From contig NZ_RQFO01000017.1 of NCBI RefSeq assembly GCF_004770045.1, forward strand, positions 248,001 to 312,000: 64,000 nt of DNA, read 5' to 3'. Made by a program: the position numbers and the translations under genes. Of the stretch, positions 42,931 to 52,225 are shown one piece after another. The notes under the pieces are model-generated. The model made no database searches. It was not told the origin of the DNA and saw only the letters and a list, made by a program, of their open reading frames with translations. The stretch is from Leptospira montravelensis (lineage in GTDB: Bacteria > Spirochaetota > Leptospiria > Leptospirales > Leptospiraceae). How positions within the stretch are numbered: position 1 is the stretch's first letter; each line of letters starts with the position of its first letter.

Positions 42931-44864
42931 AACATAATCTGATTACTTTTAGTTTAATTCTACAATTTATATCTTTCGGAACCAGTTTTGCACAAGATAT
43001 CCCGCAAGAAACGACATCGATCTCAGAAACTGCCCCCGATATGGTGCAGATTCTCCTCAAAGGGAATTTAAAAGAATTTGAAACAGCCATTGCCAACGGT
43101 GGTGACATCAACGCCAGTGACGAATCAGGAAAATCGCTTTTAGTACTTGCGGTCGAAAAAAACAAACAAAAACAATTTGAAATCCTACTTAACCACGGTG
43201 CTGACCTCAACAAAAGGGACCTTTCCGGCAAAACATTGTTACATTATGTAGTTACAACTCGATTTACAAACCAAATCAAAACGATTGTGGAAAAAGGAGC
43301 AGACCTCAATGCCTATGATGCAGACGGTAATACGGCTCTTCACGTTGCTGTATTGAAGTCCAATCTCGCCGTACAAAAGTTACTTGTTGAAAGTAAAGCC
43401 GATGTAAATTTAAGAAACAATCCACGTAAGTCCCCGCTGTATTTAGCATTCGAAAAGACTAAGACAGATTCAATCAACTACCTGCTCCAAAACGGTGCTG
43501 ATATAAACCTTCCTGACTTAACGGGTCGAACACCAGTGTTTGTCTCAATTGATCAAAAAAATTTAAAACTATTAACTCTAAGTTTAGATTCCAATGGTAA
43601 CCCAAATTCAGAAGATACAAAATCCATTCGACCAGTAGTTTTTGCTATTGAAAAAGGATTTACTCAAGGATTGGAAGTTCTTTTGAACCGAGGTGCGGAT
43701 GTAAATGCCAAAACTCCTGAAGGAGAATCATTATTATTTTTTGCACTAGAGAAGAAAAACTTAACAGCGATAAACCTATTATTAAAAAAAGGACTAAATG
43801 TAGACTCTAAAAATCTTAGTGGAAAAACTTTATTTGAACTCGCATTACAAAAAAACGATTTAAACTTATTCAAACTTGTTTTGGATGCAGGAGCGAATCC
43901 CAACCAAACACTTTCCACAAATAAAAATCCACTAGAGGAATCTATCGAATCTTCTAAGTGGACAATTGCCGATATTTTAATTCAGAAAAAAGCCGATCTA
44001 ATGACACCGAATCCCTCTGGATATCTTCCCATTCATTTGGCATCCAGGAAATCTGGCCTTAAAATTGTCGAAGCATTGGTAAAACAGAATGTGCCAGTAG
44101 ATATATTAAATGCTAAAACCAATGAAACTTCTCTTTCCTTGGCACTAGAAAATAAACAACTATCGATAGCAAAGTTTCTTTTATCAAAAAAAGCCGATCC
44201 GAACCAGAAATCAAAAGACGGAGTAAGTTTGATTTTTTCAACTATCGAAAGAAAAGATGCAGAAGCTTTTAAACTTTTGGTTTCTTCTGGGGCAGACCTT
44301 CAATCATTAAATGAAGAAGGAGAGAATTTAATCACAGTTGTTTGTAAATTGGATATTGAAAAAAAGGAACAGAAGTTTGCAGACGAAACCATCAAATTAC
44401 TTGTTACAAAAGGTTTAAACCCAAATACAAAAAACAAACGTGGGTTAAGTGCACTTCATATTGCTCTCAATAGAAATCGTATTGATACGATGTCCCAACT
44501 CATCACTTTAGGTGCAGATCCTAACCTAACAGACAATAACGGTCTTACCGTTTTACACAAAGCAATCCAAAAGTTTTTATCTTCCCGTGACACCACTCAG
44601 TTGGAAAATTACAAGAAGTTAGTACTATTCCTAGTGGAGAGAAGAGCGAATCTAAACCAACAGGATAAATTAGGGAAAACTATACTTTCCGAACTAGCAA
44701 TCCAGTTTGATCCTGGTAAAAGCGATTCTATTTTGGAATTAGCTAGGGTATTCGTTTTAAACGGCGGAGATACTAAAGTTGAAGACAAAATAGGAAAGTC
44801 TCCTCTGGAATATGCTGAGGAAAAAAGAATTCCTGAACTAATTGAGATTTACCGCGGCCTTTAA
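42927..44864 (+). CDS. Secreted ankyrin-repeat protein
   Basis: 645 residues: signal peptide (cleavage near SFA-QD, residue 22) and about 16 ankyrin repeats of about 33 residues from residue 40 to the end, such as GADLNAYDADGNTALHVAVLKSNLAVQKLLVE. The repeats recur in DxxGxTxLxxAxxxxxxxxxxxLLxxGAD form. Ankyrin repeats bind proteins; being exported here, the target is probably periplasmic, perhaps the coupled M23 peptidase. The next gene starts on the last base of its stop. Confidence 0.87.
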   Translation: MKHNLITFSLILQFISFGTSFAQDIPQETTSISETAPDMVQILLKGNLKEFETAIANGGDINASDESGKSLLVLAVEKNKQKQFEILLNHGADLNKRDLSGKTLLHYVVTTRFTNQIKTIVEKGADLNAYDADGNTALHVAVLKSNLAVQKLLVESKADVNLRNNPRKSPLYLAFEKTKTDSINYLLQNGADINLPDLTGRTPVFVSIDQKNLKLLTLSLDSNGNPNSEDTKSIRPVVFAIEKGFTQGLEVLLNRGADVNAKTPEGESLLFFALEKKNLTAINLLLKKGLNVDSKNLSGKTLFELALQKNDLNLFKLVLDAGANPNQTLSTNKNPLEESIESSKWTIADILIQKKADLMTPNPSGYLPIHLASRKSGLKIVEALVKQNVPVDILNAKTNETSLSLALENKQLSIAKFLLSKKADPNQKSKDGVSLIFSTIERKDAEAFKLLVSSGADLQSLNEEGENLITVVCKLDIEKKEQKFADETIKLLVTKGLNPNTKNKRGLSALHIALNRNRIDTMSQLITLGADPNLTDNNGLTVLHKAIQKFLSSRDTTQLENYKKLVLFLVERRANLNQQDKLGKTILSELAIQFDPGKSDSILELARVFVLNGGDTKVEDKIGKSPLEYAEEKRIPELIEIYRGL

Positions 44865-45298
44865 TGTCCATTCCTAAAAAAGAAAATCGAATCAACATTT
44901 TCGACTTCGTTAATACTGTCCCTACAAAGACATTTAAACGAGGCGAAATCATCGTAAGAGAAGGAGAACCGTCTAACGAAAGAATGTATTTCATATTAAG
45001 TGGAACTCTTTCTGTAGGTATGGGTGCTCCTGACCAAGGAAATTTTCATGAAGTGCGAAAACTATCCACTGGTGAATTCTTTGGTGAAATTGCATTAATC
45101 TCAAGCCATCCTCGAGCGATGACGGTTTTTATAGAATCAGACCGCGCACAACTTGGAATTCTGGACAAACAAAATTTGATACGAATCGCAAACTCCAATC
45201 CTATGTTTGTCTACGCATTGTTACAAACTTATGTAGAACGTTTGATAGAAGCCGAACAAAAACTAAAAGATCTAACGGAGACTAGTGATGGGACTTAA
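44864..45298 (+). CDS. Stand-alone cyclic-nucleotide-binding protein 1
   Basis: 144 residues, a single CNB domain with a C-terminal helix. The phosphate-binding cassette is LSTGEFFGEIALISSHPRAMTVFI, with the Glu (FGEIAL) that contacts ribose and the Arg (HPRA) that contacts the phosphate both present. There is no DNA-binding domain or enzyme domain, so it must act through a partner. It lies in an operon with a second CNB gene, 4.5 kb from an adenylate cyclase. Confidence 0.88.
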   Translation: MSIPKKENRINIFDFVNTVPTKTFKRGEIIVREGEPSNERMYFILSGTLSVGMGAPDQGNFHEVRKLSTGEFFGEIALISSHPRAMTVFIESDRAQLGILDKQNLIRIANSNPMFVYALLQTYVERLIEAEQKLKDLTETSDGT

Positions 45299-45797
45299 AG
45301 AATCACTCGCAAAACTTAGTATGATCAATATCAAACGAGGCGAAGTACTCTTTAAGGAAGGAGTACCTTCTAACGGGGCGATGTTTTTTTTGTTTGAAGG
45401 ACAATTGGATATTTATAAACAAATCGAAAACAAACACGTTAAACTCAGAAGTATTTTACCTGGCGAATTTTTTGGGGAAATGGCAATTATCAATAATAGC
45501 CCTAGAGCCGCATCCATAGTTGTCGTTTCTGAAACCGCAAAATTAGGAATCATCAACCGAACCACTTTTGTTCAGATGAGCCAAGAAAGTCCCGAGTTTT
45601 TATTTTTATTACTAAAAAAGGTAATCGAAAGACTTTATGAAACGGATGGAAAAATTCGAGCCATCAAACGAAAACAAGACGAAGATTCCGTAATTGCAAA
45701 AATGATTCCTGCTCAAAATGCAGACACAATTGAAAGTGGTGAATCAACAGCAGCCCAAGATCCATTTTCTGAAAATACGACACCGGTTGGTGAATGA
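45288..45797 (+). CDS. Stand-alone cyclic-nucleotide-binding protein 2
   Basis: 169 residues from the ATG at 45288 (GGAG upstream; an in-frame GTG at 45285 is also possible), overlapping the first CNB gene by 11 bases. The cassette LPGEFFGEMAIINNSPRAASIVV keeps the Glu and Arg ligands. After the CNB domain is a helix and an acidic tail (EDSVIAKMIPAQ...). It is paralogous to the preceding protein. cAMP or cGMP binding is likely; the output is unknown. Confidence 0.88.
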   Translation: MGLKESLAKLSMINIKRGEVLFKEGVPSNGAMFFLFEGQLDIYKQIENKHVKLRSILPGEFFGEMAIINNSPRAASIVVVSETAKLGIINRTTFVQMSQESPEFLFLLLKKVIERLYETDGKIRAIKRKQDEDSVIAKMIPAQNADTIESGESTAAQDPFSENTTPVGE

Positions 45798-45801
45798 TTC
45801 A

Positions 45802-46512
45802 TTAAGTTTGTTTTTTACGTTTTAATTTAAAAAATTCTGGGGAAATTTGTATCTCAGGTATCACCCATCCCCGATCTTCCACAACTAAATCTCTAATAAT
45901 ATCGGCAATCTGCTCCGGTAATAAAAAAGATTTTGGATCTTCATCAGGTTCAAAATTTAAATCATTATAAAAATCCGTTTTAGTGATATCGGGTATTATT
46001 AAATGTACTTTTACGCCAAACTTTCGTAATTCGGAAAATAATTCCCTTGCAAAATGATGGATTCCTGCTTTGAGAGAAGCATATACATTTCCCCAGGGAG
46101 AAATTTCCTTTCCAGAAACAGAGCCAATAAATATAATTCGACCTTTGTTTTGTTTTAAATACCTAGTTACTTTAGCCGTTAACAACATTGGTGCAGTTAT
46201 GTGTAGACTTACCATCTCGCGAATTTTATCAGAAGATAATTCTTCAATTGGCGAAAAATAAGCAAGACCAGCATTATGTACCACTAAACTTAAATCTTTC
46301 CGATCAGGGATAGAATCTAACAACGAATCAATCTGTTTTGCATTAGTAAGGTCGCATTCTATTAAATGAAACATTTGATCTGCATAATTGCAATTTTGTG
46401 GTCTTCTAGAAACTCCATAAACCTTGTAGCCTAAACCAATTAACATCTTAGAAATGGAAAGACCTATCCCTCTAGATGCCCCCGTAACGAATGCAACTTT
46501 CGGTTCTGTCAC
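45802..46512 (-). CDS. Short-chain dehydrogenase/reductase
   Basis: 236 residues from the GTG at 46512, which overlaps the esterase stop (GTGA) and has GGAGG 5 bases upstream; the ATG at 46533 would lie inside the upstream gene. SDR marks: TGASRGIG near the start, HNAGLAYFSP, IGSVSG (catalytic Ser) and YASLKAG (Tyr-x3-Lys). Nucleotide specificity cannot be fixed by eye. It is the last gene of the minus-strand operon. Confidence 0.9.
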   Translation of the reverse strand: MTEPKVAFVTGASRGIGLSISKMLIGLGYKVYGVSRRPQNCNYADQMFHLIECDLTNAKQIDSLLDSIPDRKDLSLVVHNAGLAYFSPIEELSSDKIREMVSLHITAPMLLTAKVTRYLKQNKGRIIFIGSVSGKEISPWGNVYASLKAGIHHFARELFSELRKFGVKVHLIIPDITKTDFYNDLNFEPDEDPKSFLLPEQIADIIRDLVVEDRGWVIPEIQISPEFFKLKRKKQT

Positions 46513-47423
46513 AGTGCCTCCATAAAATCCCATACAAGTTTTGAACCATCAATTACTTTCGTGGTTTTTCCCTGATTGATAAAAGGAATCATCGGCGTCT
46601 CACCCGGCCAACTATGTCCAAGGCCATTTAATTGGATCAATCCAACTTGTGTATTTTCGGAACAGGATTCATAACGGAAAAAATCTATCTTTATTTCTGA
46701 ATTGTCTTCATTATAATTTTCATATTTTTTTGTCACAACATCACTACAAGAATTCCACTCTTTCCAACGATTTATAGAATCTTCAACAGATAGAATCTCA
46801 CCACCATCTCTCACATAACCACCACTATATGGAACTAAAGGGTCACCAGTTCCGGCGATGATGCCAATGGAAACAGGTTTAGTTTTTAAATTTAACTTCT
46901 TTTTTAAAGTAGATACAGAAAGTTGAGCAGCTACACTCACAACACCTTTCCATAATTCAGGTTTTTCAACGGCCAATCTTTGAGCCATAAAACCACCATT
47001 AGAATGTCCAACCAAAAAAACCTCTTTGGAATTTACTGATCCTTCTGCAATTAATCGTTTTACAATAGATTCAATGAAAACAACATCATTGATTTGGTTT
47101 TCATCTGCAGGAGTATTCCCCCTTCCATCGGCCCAACTTCTTTTGAAACCATCTGGAAATACTACTATAAAACCTTTGGTATCCGATAAAACATCAAATT
47201 TAGTTTGTTTGATCATCGAAGAACCGGAACCAAACCTTCCATGTAGTGCAACTAACAAAGCAATTGGTGATCCATCCCATTTCTTAGGATAATGGACTAT
47301 ATAAGTTCGTTTGTGGTTTTGAATTTCGATAAAATCCAACTTTTCGTTTGAGCTTATTTTTTTAGTAAATCCCATACATGACAATGCAAAACAAAAAACA
47401 AGAATCACTGAGAATGTTTTCAT
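46509..47423 (-). CDS. PHB-depolymerase-like esterase, lipoprotein
   Basis: 304 residues with a lipoprotein signal (ALSC, Cys16). The body is the LpqC / polyhydroxybutyrate-depolymerase-type alpha/beta hydrolase: LLVALHGRFGSGSSM (oxyanion region), VFPDGFKRSWADGRG, and the nucleophile GHSNGGFMAQRLA; the acid and His lie in GTGDPLVPYSGG and GLGHSWPG. Related enzymes are feruloyl esterases. It faces the periplasm or surface. It overlaps both neighbours by 4 bases. Confidence 0.85.
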   Translation of the reverse strand: MKTFSVILVFCFALSCMGFTKKISSNEKLDFIEIQNHKRTYIVHYPKKWDGSPIALLVALHGRFGSGSSMIKQTKFDVLSDTKGFIVVFPDGFKRSWADGRGNTPADENQINDVVFIESIVKRLIAEGSVNSKEVFLVGHSNGGFMAQRLAVEKPELWKGVVSVAAQLSVSTLKKKLNLKTKPVSIGIIAGTGDPLVPYSGGYVRDGGEILSVEDSINRWKEWNSCSDVVTKKYENYNEDNSEIKIDFFRYESCSENTQVGLIQLNGLGHSWPGETPMIPFINQGKTTKVIDGSKLVWDFMEAL

Positions 47424-47953
47424 ATTTCTTTTAGCTCCAATCTAGTAGCATCCATTAATTGTTCTTTATAAATTCTATTTGGCCAATGAGTCACCATAAA
47501 AACAAAAACTGGAATTCCACGCCACTGATCCATTCCAATATCGTAAACATATTCTTTTTCCACCTGTCCTAGATTGGAATATCGAAATGTAAGCGTAGAT
47601 TCTGTTCTAATATGAGATGGAACGATACCACCCGACAAAAATGTCAGAACAAAATTTAACCGATGGATCCATAAAAAACGGTAATGCGGCTCTTTCTTTT
47701 GAAGGATCACTTCTAATGCATAGTTGGAATGTGGATCAAAAGTCATACCTTCTCTTTGTAAAATTTCTGTAATGACATTTTTTTCCTCATCATAACGATA
47801 AAACCCAGTAAAAACAATTTTTACCTTTTCTTTTTTTATTGCTAAGGTTTTACGTTCCTTGGAAGTAACGACATCAGGAAAGGCAGCACAATTCAATACG
47901 AAGGATATAAAAACAAAATGAAATAAAAACATTTCCTTAAAACTAAAGTTCAT
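47420..47953 (-). CDS. Hypothetical lipoprotein, paralogue of the next
   Basis: 177 residues, signal ending FVLNC (Cys22). The mature part has hydrophobic segments near residues 105-120 (LNFVLTFLSGGIVPS) and 148-158 (IPVFVFMVTHWP). The pattern TLTFRYSNLGQVEKEYVYDIGMDQWRGIPVFVFM aligns with YLVFRLTKKGKFEKEYRYAMESYRVFGWVSLLLM of the preceding gene, so the two are distant paralogues. Function unknown. Confidence 0.7.
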   Translation of the reverse strand: MNFSFKEMFLFHFVFISFVLNCAAFPDVVTSKERKTLAIKKEKVKIVFTGFYRYDEEKNVITEILQREGMTFDPHSNYALEVILQKKEPHYRFLWIHRLNFVLTFLSGGIVPSHIRTESTLTFRYSNLGQVEKEYVYDIGMDQWRGIPVFVFMVTHWPNRIYKEQLMDATRLELKEI

Positions 47954-48560
47954 TGGTTGTATCTCCTAAAAATTCGGATACTTTTTCTGTTAAGATCGGC
48001 TTCCATTCTTTGCTATCGTCGGCCCACATCAGCAGAAGCGAAACCCAACCAAACACACGATAGGATTCCATTGCATATCTATATTCTTTCTCAAACTTAC
48101 CTTTTTTTGTTAATCTAAAAACCAAATAATCATCATCTCGATCAATATCCGGTATGACAAAAAAAGTAGAAACAGCAAGAAATCGGTTAATCAAATAAAT
48201 TCCAAATCTAATTGGATCTCTCTCAGGCAAATAGGAAACAGGTTCGGATGCTTCTCCTAAAAAGAATTTGAATCTTGGACTTGATTCCAATATAATTTGG
48301 ACATGTGCGTCTGTATTTGAAGGGTCATAGTAACGAACAGATTTAAACTTTCCAGAAGATTGCAAAGCAGCAAGTATATAAGATATCCTTCTACGATCAG
48401 CTTCGTCATCCCAACCAATTAATTCATAACTCAATGATATGTTTTTAATATTTTTAGAAAAATCGACATTAGGCCTTTCTGAGGAATAGAATACTGAGCA
48501 AGATAATAGTGGAACCACCAACAGAAATCCTAATAAACTCTTTAAGTAACTTTTTTGCAT
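47943..48560 (-). CDS. Hypothetical lipoprotein, paralogue of the previous
   Basis: 205 residues, signal ending LLSC (Cys21). Opens with NVDFSKNIKNISLSYELIGWDDEADRRRISYILAALQSSGKF, a form that recalls GNA1162/LPP20-like lipoproteins which oligomerise at the outer membrane, followed by a hydrophobic helix and a Trp/Tyr-rich end. It overlaps the downstream lipoprotein gene by 11 bases and begins at the stop of the AlkC-like gene. The role is unknown. Confidence 0.7.
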   Translation of the reverse strand: MQKSYLKSLLGFLLVVPLLSCSVFYSSERPNVDFSKNIKNISLSYELIGWDDEADRRRISYILAALQSSGKFKSVRYYDPSNTDAHVQIILESSPRFKFFLGEASEPVSYLPERDPIRFGIYLINRFLAVSTFFVIPDIDRDDDYLVFRLTKKGKFEKEYRYAMESYRVFGWVSLLLMWADDSKEWKPILTEKVSEFLGDTTNEL

Positions 48561-49672
48561 TATTTCCTATCCCTAATTAATTCAAATTTTTGCGTTTTGT
48601 ATTCATTGCCATTTAACAAAATTGATATCGTATGTATTCCGGGATAGTAAACCCGTGTGGTGATTGGCGCCATCGAATGTTTTTTAGAAATCTTGATTTT
48701 TTCATTTGGAAATAAATTTCTTTCACCTAACTGAAACACCTTATAACCATAGGAACCATTTGATAACAAAAACCCTATTTTATATTCCATCCTAACCTTA
48801 GTTTCATCTTTTAGTGTTTGGCTGATTGAAACGGTAAACTCAATTGAATCTCCAATTTTGACTTTTTTGTTTATTACACCAAATTTGATTTTCGCTGGTT
48901 TCCATTGTGTGTCATAAGAAAAGAAAGAAAGGGCTTTGGTATTTCCTTTTTTTAAAAGTGTGCGTAAAGAATGTTTTAGATTTTTATCTAATTCTTTAGA
49001 TTTACCAATCCTTGTTTTACAAAACTCCAATACTAAATCAGGTTTTAGTTTGGAAATATCATTCAAATGGTTTGCTGCACTCCTACGAACAATTTCATCT
49101 TTATCATCCCAAAGAGATTCAATGATTGGCAAATGGATTTCTGGATTTGTTTTTATTTCGGGAATACCGATTCCCCAAGGTAACATTGGACGGCTACCTT
49201 CACTTGCCAATCGCCTTACCATTGGCTCCTTATGTTTTGACCAATCGTACATTTGTTTTAGAGTTTGATCAAAATGGTGTTTGTAAAAGAACCTAATAGC
49301 AAATTCTGCACTAGAAAAAACCGTAAGTTTTTCTAATACTTTCATTGATGTATCAAAATCATTTAACCCTGACTTGGTGACAATATCGTTCAAAAATATA
49401 TAGGGAAAATTAAAGTCAGAAACTCCGTGACTGCGCAAATTTTCGATAAGCTTAAATAATTTAGGATAAATTTTGGAAAGTGGGCCAGGCCAATGTTCCA
49501 CCAATACTTCGGACAGCCGGTTGATCCTTTCCTTTAATTCCATTTCTTTCCAAGGTGAGGCAAATACCTGTTTTTGAAACGTTAGAGGATTGATTTTGGA
49601 GTCAACCTTAGCTAATTGGTTTCCTAACCCGAGGACCCACTCGCGAGAATACATTTCTTTCAAAGGTTCCAT
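48560..49672 (-). CDS. AlkC-like DNA alkylation-repair glycosylase with Ig-like end
   Basis: 370 residues. The first 255 are HEAT-like helices with the AlkC/AlkD signature MVRRLASEGSRPMLPWGIGIPE and a repeated DEIVRRSAANHLNDISKLKPDLVLEFC. Residues about 265-368 form a beta-rich region like the Ig-like domain known from one AlkC subgroup, which contacts DNA. These enzymes remove 3-methyladenine/3-methylcytosine without base flipping. It is cytosolic, yet it heads an operon otherwise coding for two lipoproteins, a secreted esterase and an SDR. Confidence 0.83.
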   Translation of the reverse strand: MEPLKEMYSREWVLGLGNQLAKVDSKINPLTFQKQVFASPWKEMELKERINRLSEVLVEHWPGPLSKIYPKLFKLIENLRSHGVSDFNFPYIFLNDIVTKSGLNDFDTSMKVLEKLTVFSSAEFAIRFFYKHHFDQTLKQMYDWSKHKEPMVRRLASEGSRPMLPWGIGIPEIKTNPEIHLPIIESLWDDKDEIVRRSAANHLNDISKLKPDLVLEFCKTRIGKSKELDKNLKHSLRTLLKKGNTKALSFFSYDTQWKPAKIKFGVINKKVKIGDSIEFTVSISQTLKDETKVRMEYKIGFLLSNGSYGYKVFQLGERNLFPNEKIKISKKHSMAPITTRVYYPGIHTISILLNGNEYKTQKFELIRDRK

Positions 49673-49965
49673 ACAAACTAAAACGAATCTACATTTCCCT
49701 TCGTTATTTGGAACCGAAAAAGTAAACCTGCTATAATATACGAATTACAAATAATTCCTCATTTTGTCGGCTTCTCGAAGCCATAATAGATTTTTCAATT
49801 AAAATTGAATGTGAAACGAATTTACAAACCACAATCTAATCCAATACAAATGGGTTAGATTTGGCTGAACTGCAAGAATTATGTATTTCGTATATAAAAT
49901 TGTGATCGGTAATTTATTTACTGCCCCAACATGTTCTGGATGAATCGGTGTTTAAAAAACTAGGT
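49673..49965. other. Intergenic stretch with three inverted repeats
   Basis: 293 bases between two minus-strand genes with no plausible gene. It has three hairpins: GGCTTC/GAAGCC at 49769-49782, TTCAATT/AATTGAA at 49794-49809, and AATCTAATCC/GGGTTAGATT at 49833-49861. None has a clear T-run. It probably holds the promoter of the AlkC operon and perhaps a structured leader. Confidence 0.4.
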
Positions 49966-52101
49966 TTACGCCTCTGGCAACCAAACAGCAAAACATGCAC
50001 CATTTGAAACATCTTCTAACTCAATTTTACCACCCATTTGTAAAATTATTTTTTTACAAATATCGAGACCTAGGCCCATACCTTCTCCATCAGGTTTTGT
50101 AGTAAAAAATGGATCAAAAATTTTGTTTTTAATTGAATCAGGAATTCCTATACCAGAATCAGTGATTGAAACTTTGATCCAAGATTCAATTGTTTCAATT
50201 TTGATTTCCAATGTTCCAACATAACTCATAGCTTGTAATGCATTATTCAAAAGGTTAATCCAAACCTGATTAAGTTTATCTCTACTTCCCTTACATTTTT
50301 TATCAGTTAAGTATTTTTTTATGACATTAACTTTTGTTAAATTATACTGATAGAGAGAAAGAATCGTTTCAATTTCAAAAATTAAATCGATATTTTTATC
50401 CAAACTCAAAGTATCCTTTTCTGAAACCAAATAACTCCTTAAAGCTTTGATTACATGGGTAGCTTTTTCAGAAGCAACCGAAATGATTTGATTAGATCGA
50501 AATGCAGAGGAAATATTGGCAACCGTCTCCAATAATTGAAGAGAATTTTCGCTTTCTAAAATCTGATTTAATTCATCACCTAAACGAAAAGCCCCTGTTT
50601 CAATAACTAACTGCATATGTTTTCCATACAAATCCATCTTATTAGAAAATGAATATTGGATCGCTAATTCTTTTTTTAAAGATCTTTCTACCTTTCCTTC
50701 AAGAAACGTTCTGTGTCCCAAACTTTGGTTTAACAACTTATGGAATCGTAATGAATCTTCTTGATTGAAACTAATGATTGTCTCGATTATATTTTTAATT
50801 TTACTTAGGAAATCTGCAATGGATTGGTTGGACGAAACAATCGCACCTAAAGGTGTATTCAATTCATGTGCCATTCCAGCAGATAGTTGACCAAGAACCG
50901 CCAGCTTTTCTGATGCTAAGAGCCTATCTTGGGCTTCAGTAAGTTCTTTTAAGGTGTTTAATAAACTTTGATTTAAAACTTGTAAATATTCATTTGAATG
51001 TTTTAACTCCTCGGTTCGCACCTCAACCTGTTTCTTTAAATTCTCGGAATATTGTTTATTCAATCTGCGCCATTGCAACAACCATACAATTGCAAAAGAG
51101 AAAATAATAAATCCAAATGAATAGTAAATCCAATCATAGTTAACTTTTGGATTGGGATCGTAAATAAAACCATTTAAATCAATATTTTTAGGAAGCATTC
51201 CTAACTCAGAATATACTTCGTTAATATGTTTCCATCGACCAGGATTCATATATCCCATCTCAACAAGAACCGGCTGAATGAGTGGAGTCATTTGTTCTGC
51301 TTCAAAAAGTAACCTTTCTTTAGGATTACGTTTTGAGTATTTTTCATAAATCAAATCAACAATTTCTGACTGGTGGGACATAGCATATTGCCAACCGCGA
51401 AGACTCGCCTCTCTAAATGCTTTAACCCGATCAGGGTGTTTTTTAACCTCGTCTTCACTGGTAAACAAATTATCACCATAAAAATCAATACCTGCTACTC
51501 TTGGTGAATAGGCAACATAAGGGAATCCAAGCTTTTTAAAATCGTAAGCCTGTGTAGTCGCATAACCAGAATAAGCATCTACTTTCCCTTCGATTAAATC
51601 TTTAGGATTAAAACGATGTTCTAATAATTGTAAATCGCTTAATTCGATACCTTCCTTTTTCAAATAGGCAACAATTTCATCCATCCGCGGAGTTAACATC
51701 ACACGTTTTCCAACGAGGTCATGAATACTTTGAATATTTGAAGTTTTTTTAAAATATAAAACGGAAGGAGAATGTTGAAAAATAACGGCAAGAACTACTA
51801 CAGGTTTTCCCGCATATCGTTCTTGGATTAACTCATTACTTCCGACTCCATATTGGCCAGCAGACTGAATTACTTTTTCATGAATTCCTTTGATTCCAAT
51901 CGTACTTTCAAGAATTTCAACATCCAATCCAACTTCTCGATAAAAGCCTTTTTCGAAGGCCGCATAATATCCTGCAAATTGGAATTGATGAAACCATTTT
52001 AAATGAAGGGTAACTTTTTCGGATGCAAGGATAGGAGAATGATATAAAAACAGAAGACAAACAAAAATGTTAAAAATCTTTCTATATACTCTCCCAACCA
52101 T
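49966..52101 (-). CDS. Histidine kinase with periplasmic THI5/NMT1 domain
   Basis: 711 residues. A signal/anchor (1-26) leads to a THI5/NMT1-type solute-binding domain (about 28-310; VTLHLKWFHQFQFAGYYAAFEKGFYREVGLDVEIL, LFTSEDEVKKHPDRVKAFREASLRGWQYAM), then a membrane helix (about 337-355), coiled coil, and HisKA with His412 (SAGMAHELNTPLGAI). About 140 residues separate it from HVIKALRSYL. The catalytic domain has WINLLNNALQAM, ITDSGIGIP, FDPFFTTKP and GMGLGL. It probably senses a pyrimidine- or thiamine-related small molecule directly; the ligand is inferred from the domain only. No response regulator is nearby. Confidence 0.9.
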   Translation of the reverse strand: MVGRVYRKIFNIFVCLLFLYHSPILASEKVTLHLKWFHQFQFAGYYAAFEKGFYREVGLDVEILESTIGIKGIHEKVIQSAGQYGVGSNELIQERYAGKPVVVLAVIFQHSPSVLYFKKTSNIQSIHDLVGKRVMLTPRMDEIVAYLKKEGIELSDLQLLEHRFNPKDLIEGKVDAYSGYATTQAYDFKKLGFPYVAYSPRVAGIDFYGDNLFTSEDEVKKHPDRVKAFREASLRGWQYAMSHQSEIVDLIYEKYSKRNPKERLLFEAEQMTPLIQPVLVEMGYMNPGRWKHINEVYSELGMLPKNIDLNGFIYDPNPKVNYDWIYYSFGFIIFSFAIVWLLQWRRLNKQYSENLKKQVEVRTEELKHSNEYLQVLNQSLLNTLKELTEAQDRLLASEKLAVLGQLSAGMAHELNTPLGAIVSSNQSIADFLSKIKNIIETIISFNQEDSLRFHKLLNQSLGHRTFLEGKVERSLKKELAIQYSFSNKMDLYGKHMQLVIETGAFRLGDELNQILESENSLQLLETVANISSAFRSNQIISVASEKATHVIKALRSYLVSEKDTLSLDKNIDLIFEIETILSLYQYNLTKVNVIKKYLTDKKCKGSRDKLNQVWINLLNNALQAMSYVGTLEIKIETIESWIKVSITDSGIGIPDSIKNKIFDPFFTTKPDGEGMGLGLDICKKIILQMGGKIELEDVSNGACFAVWLPEA

Positions 52102-52225
52102 AGTTTTTTTATAACGATTACATTTTGCAAATCAATGAAATTAATCAAAATGAAGCCATTTTATTTTGGTAGGTTACCAATAAAGCGATTCGTGTCTTTT
52201 GCTATAACTAAAAAAAGTTCAAAAC

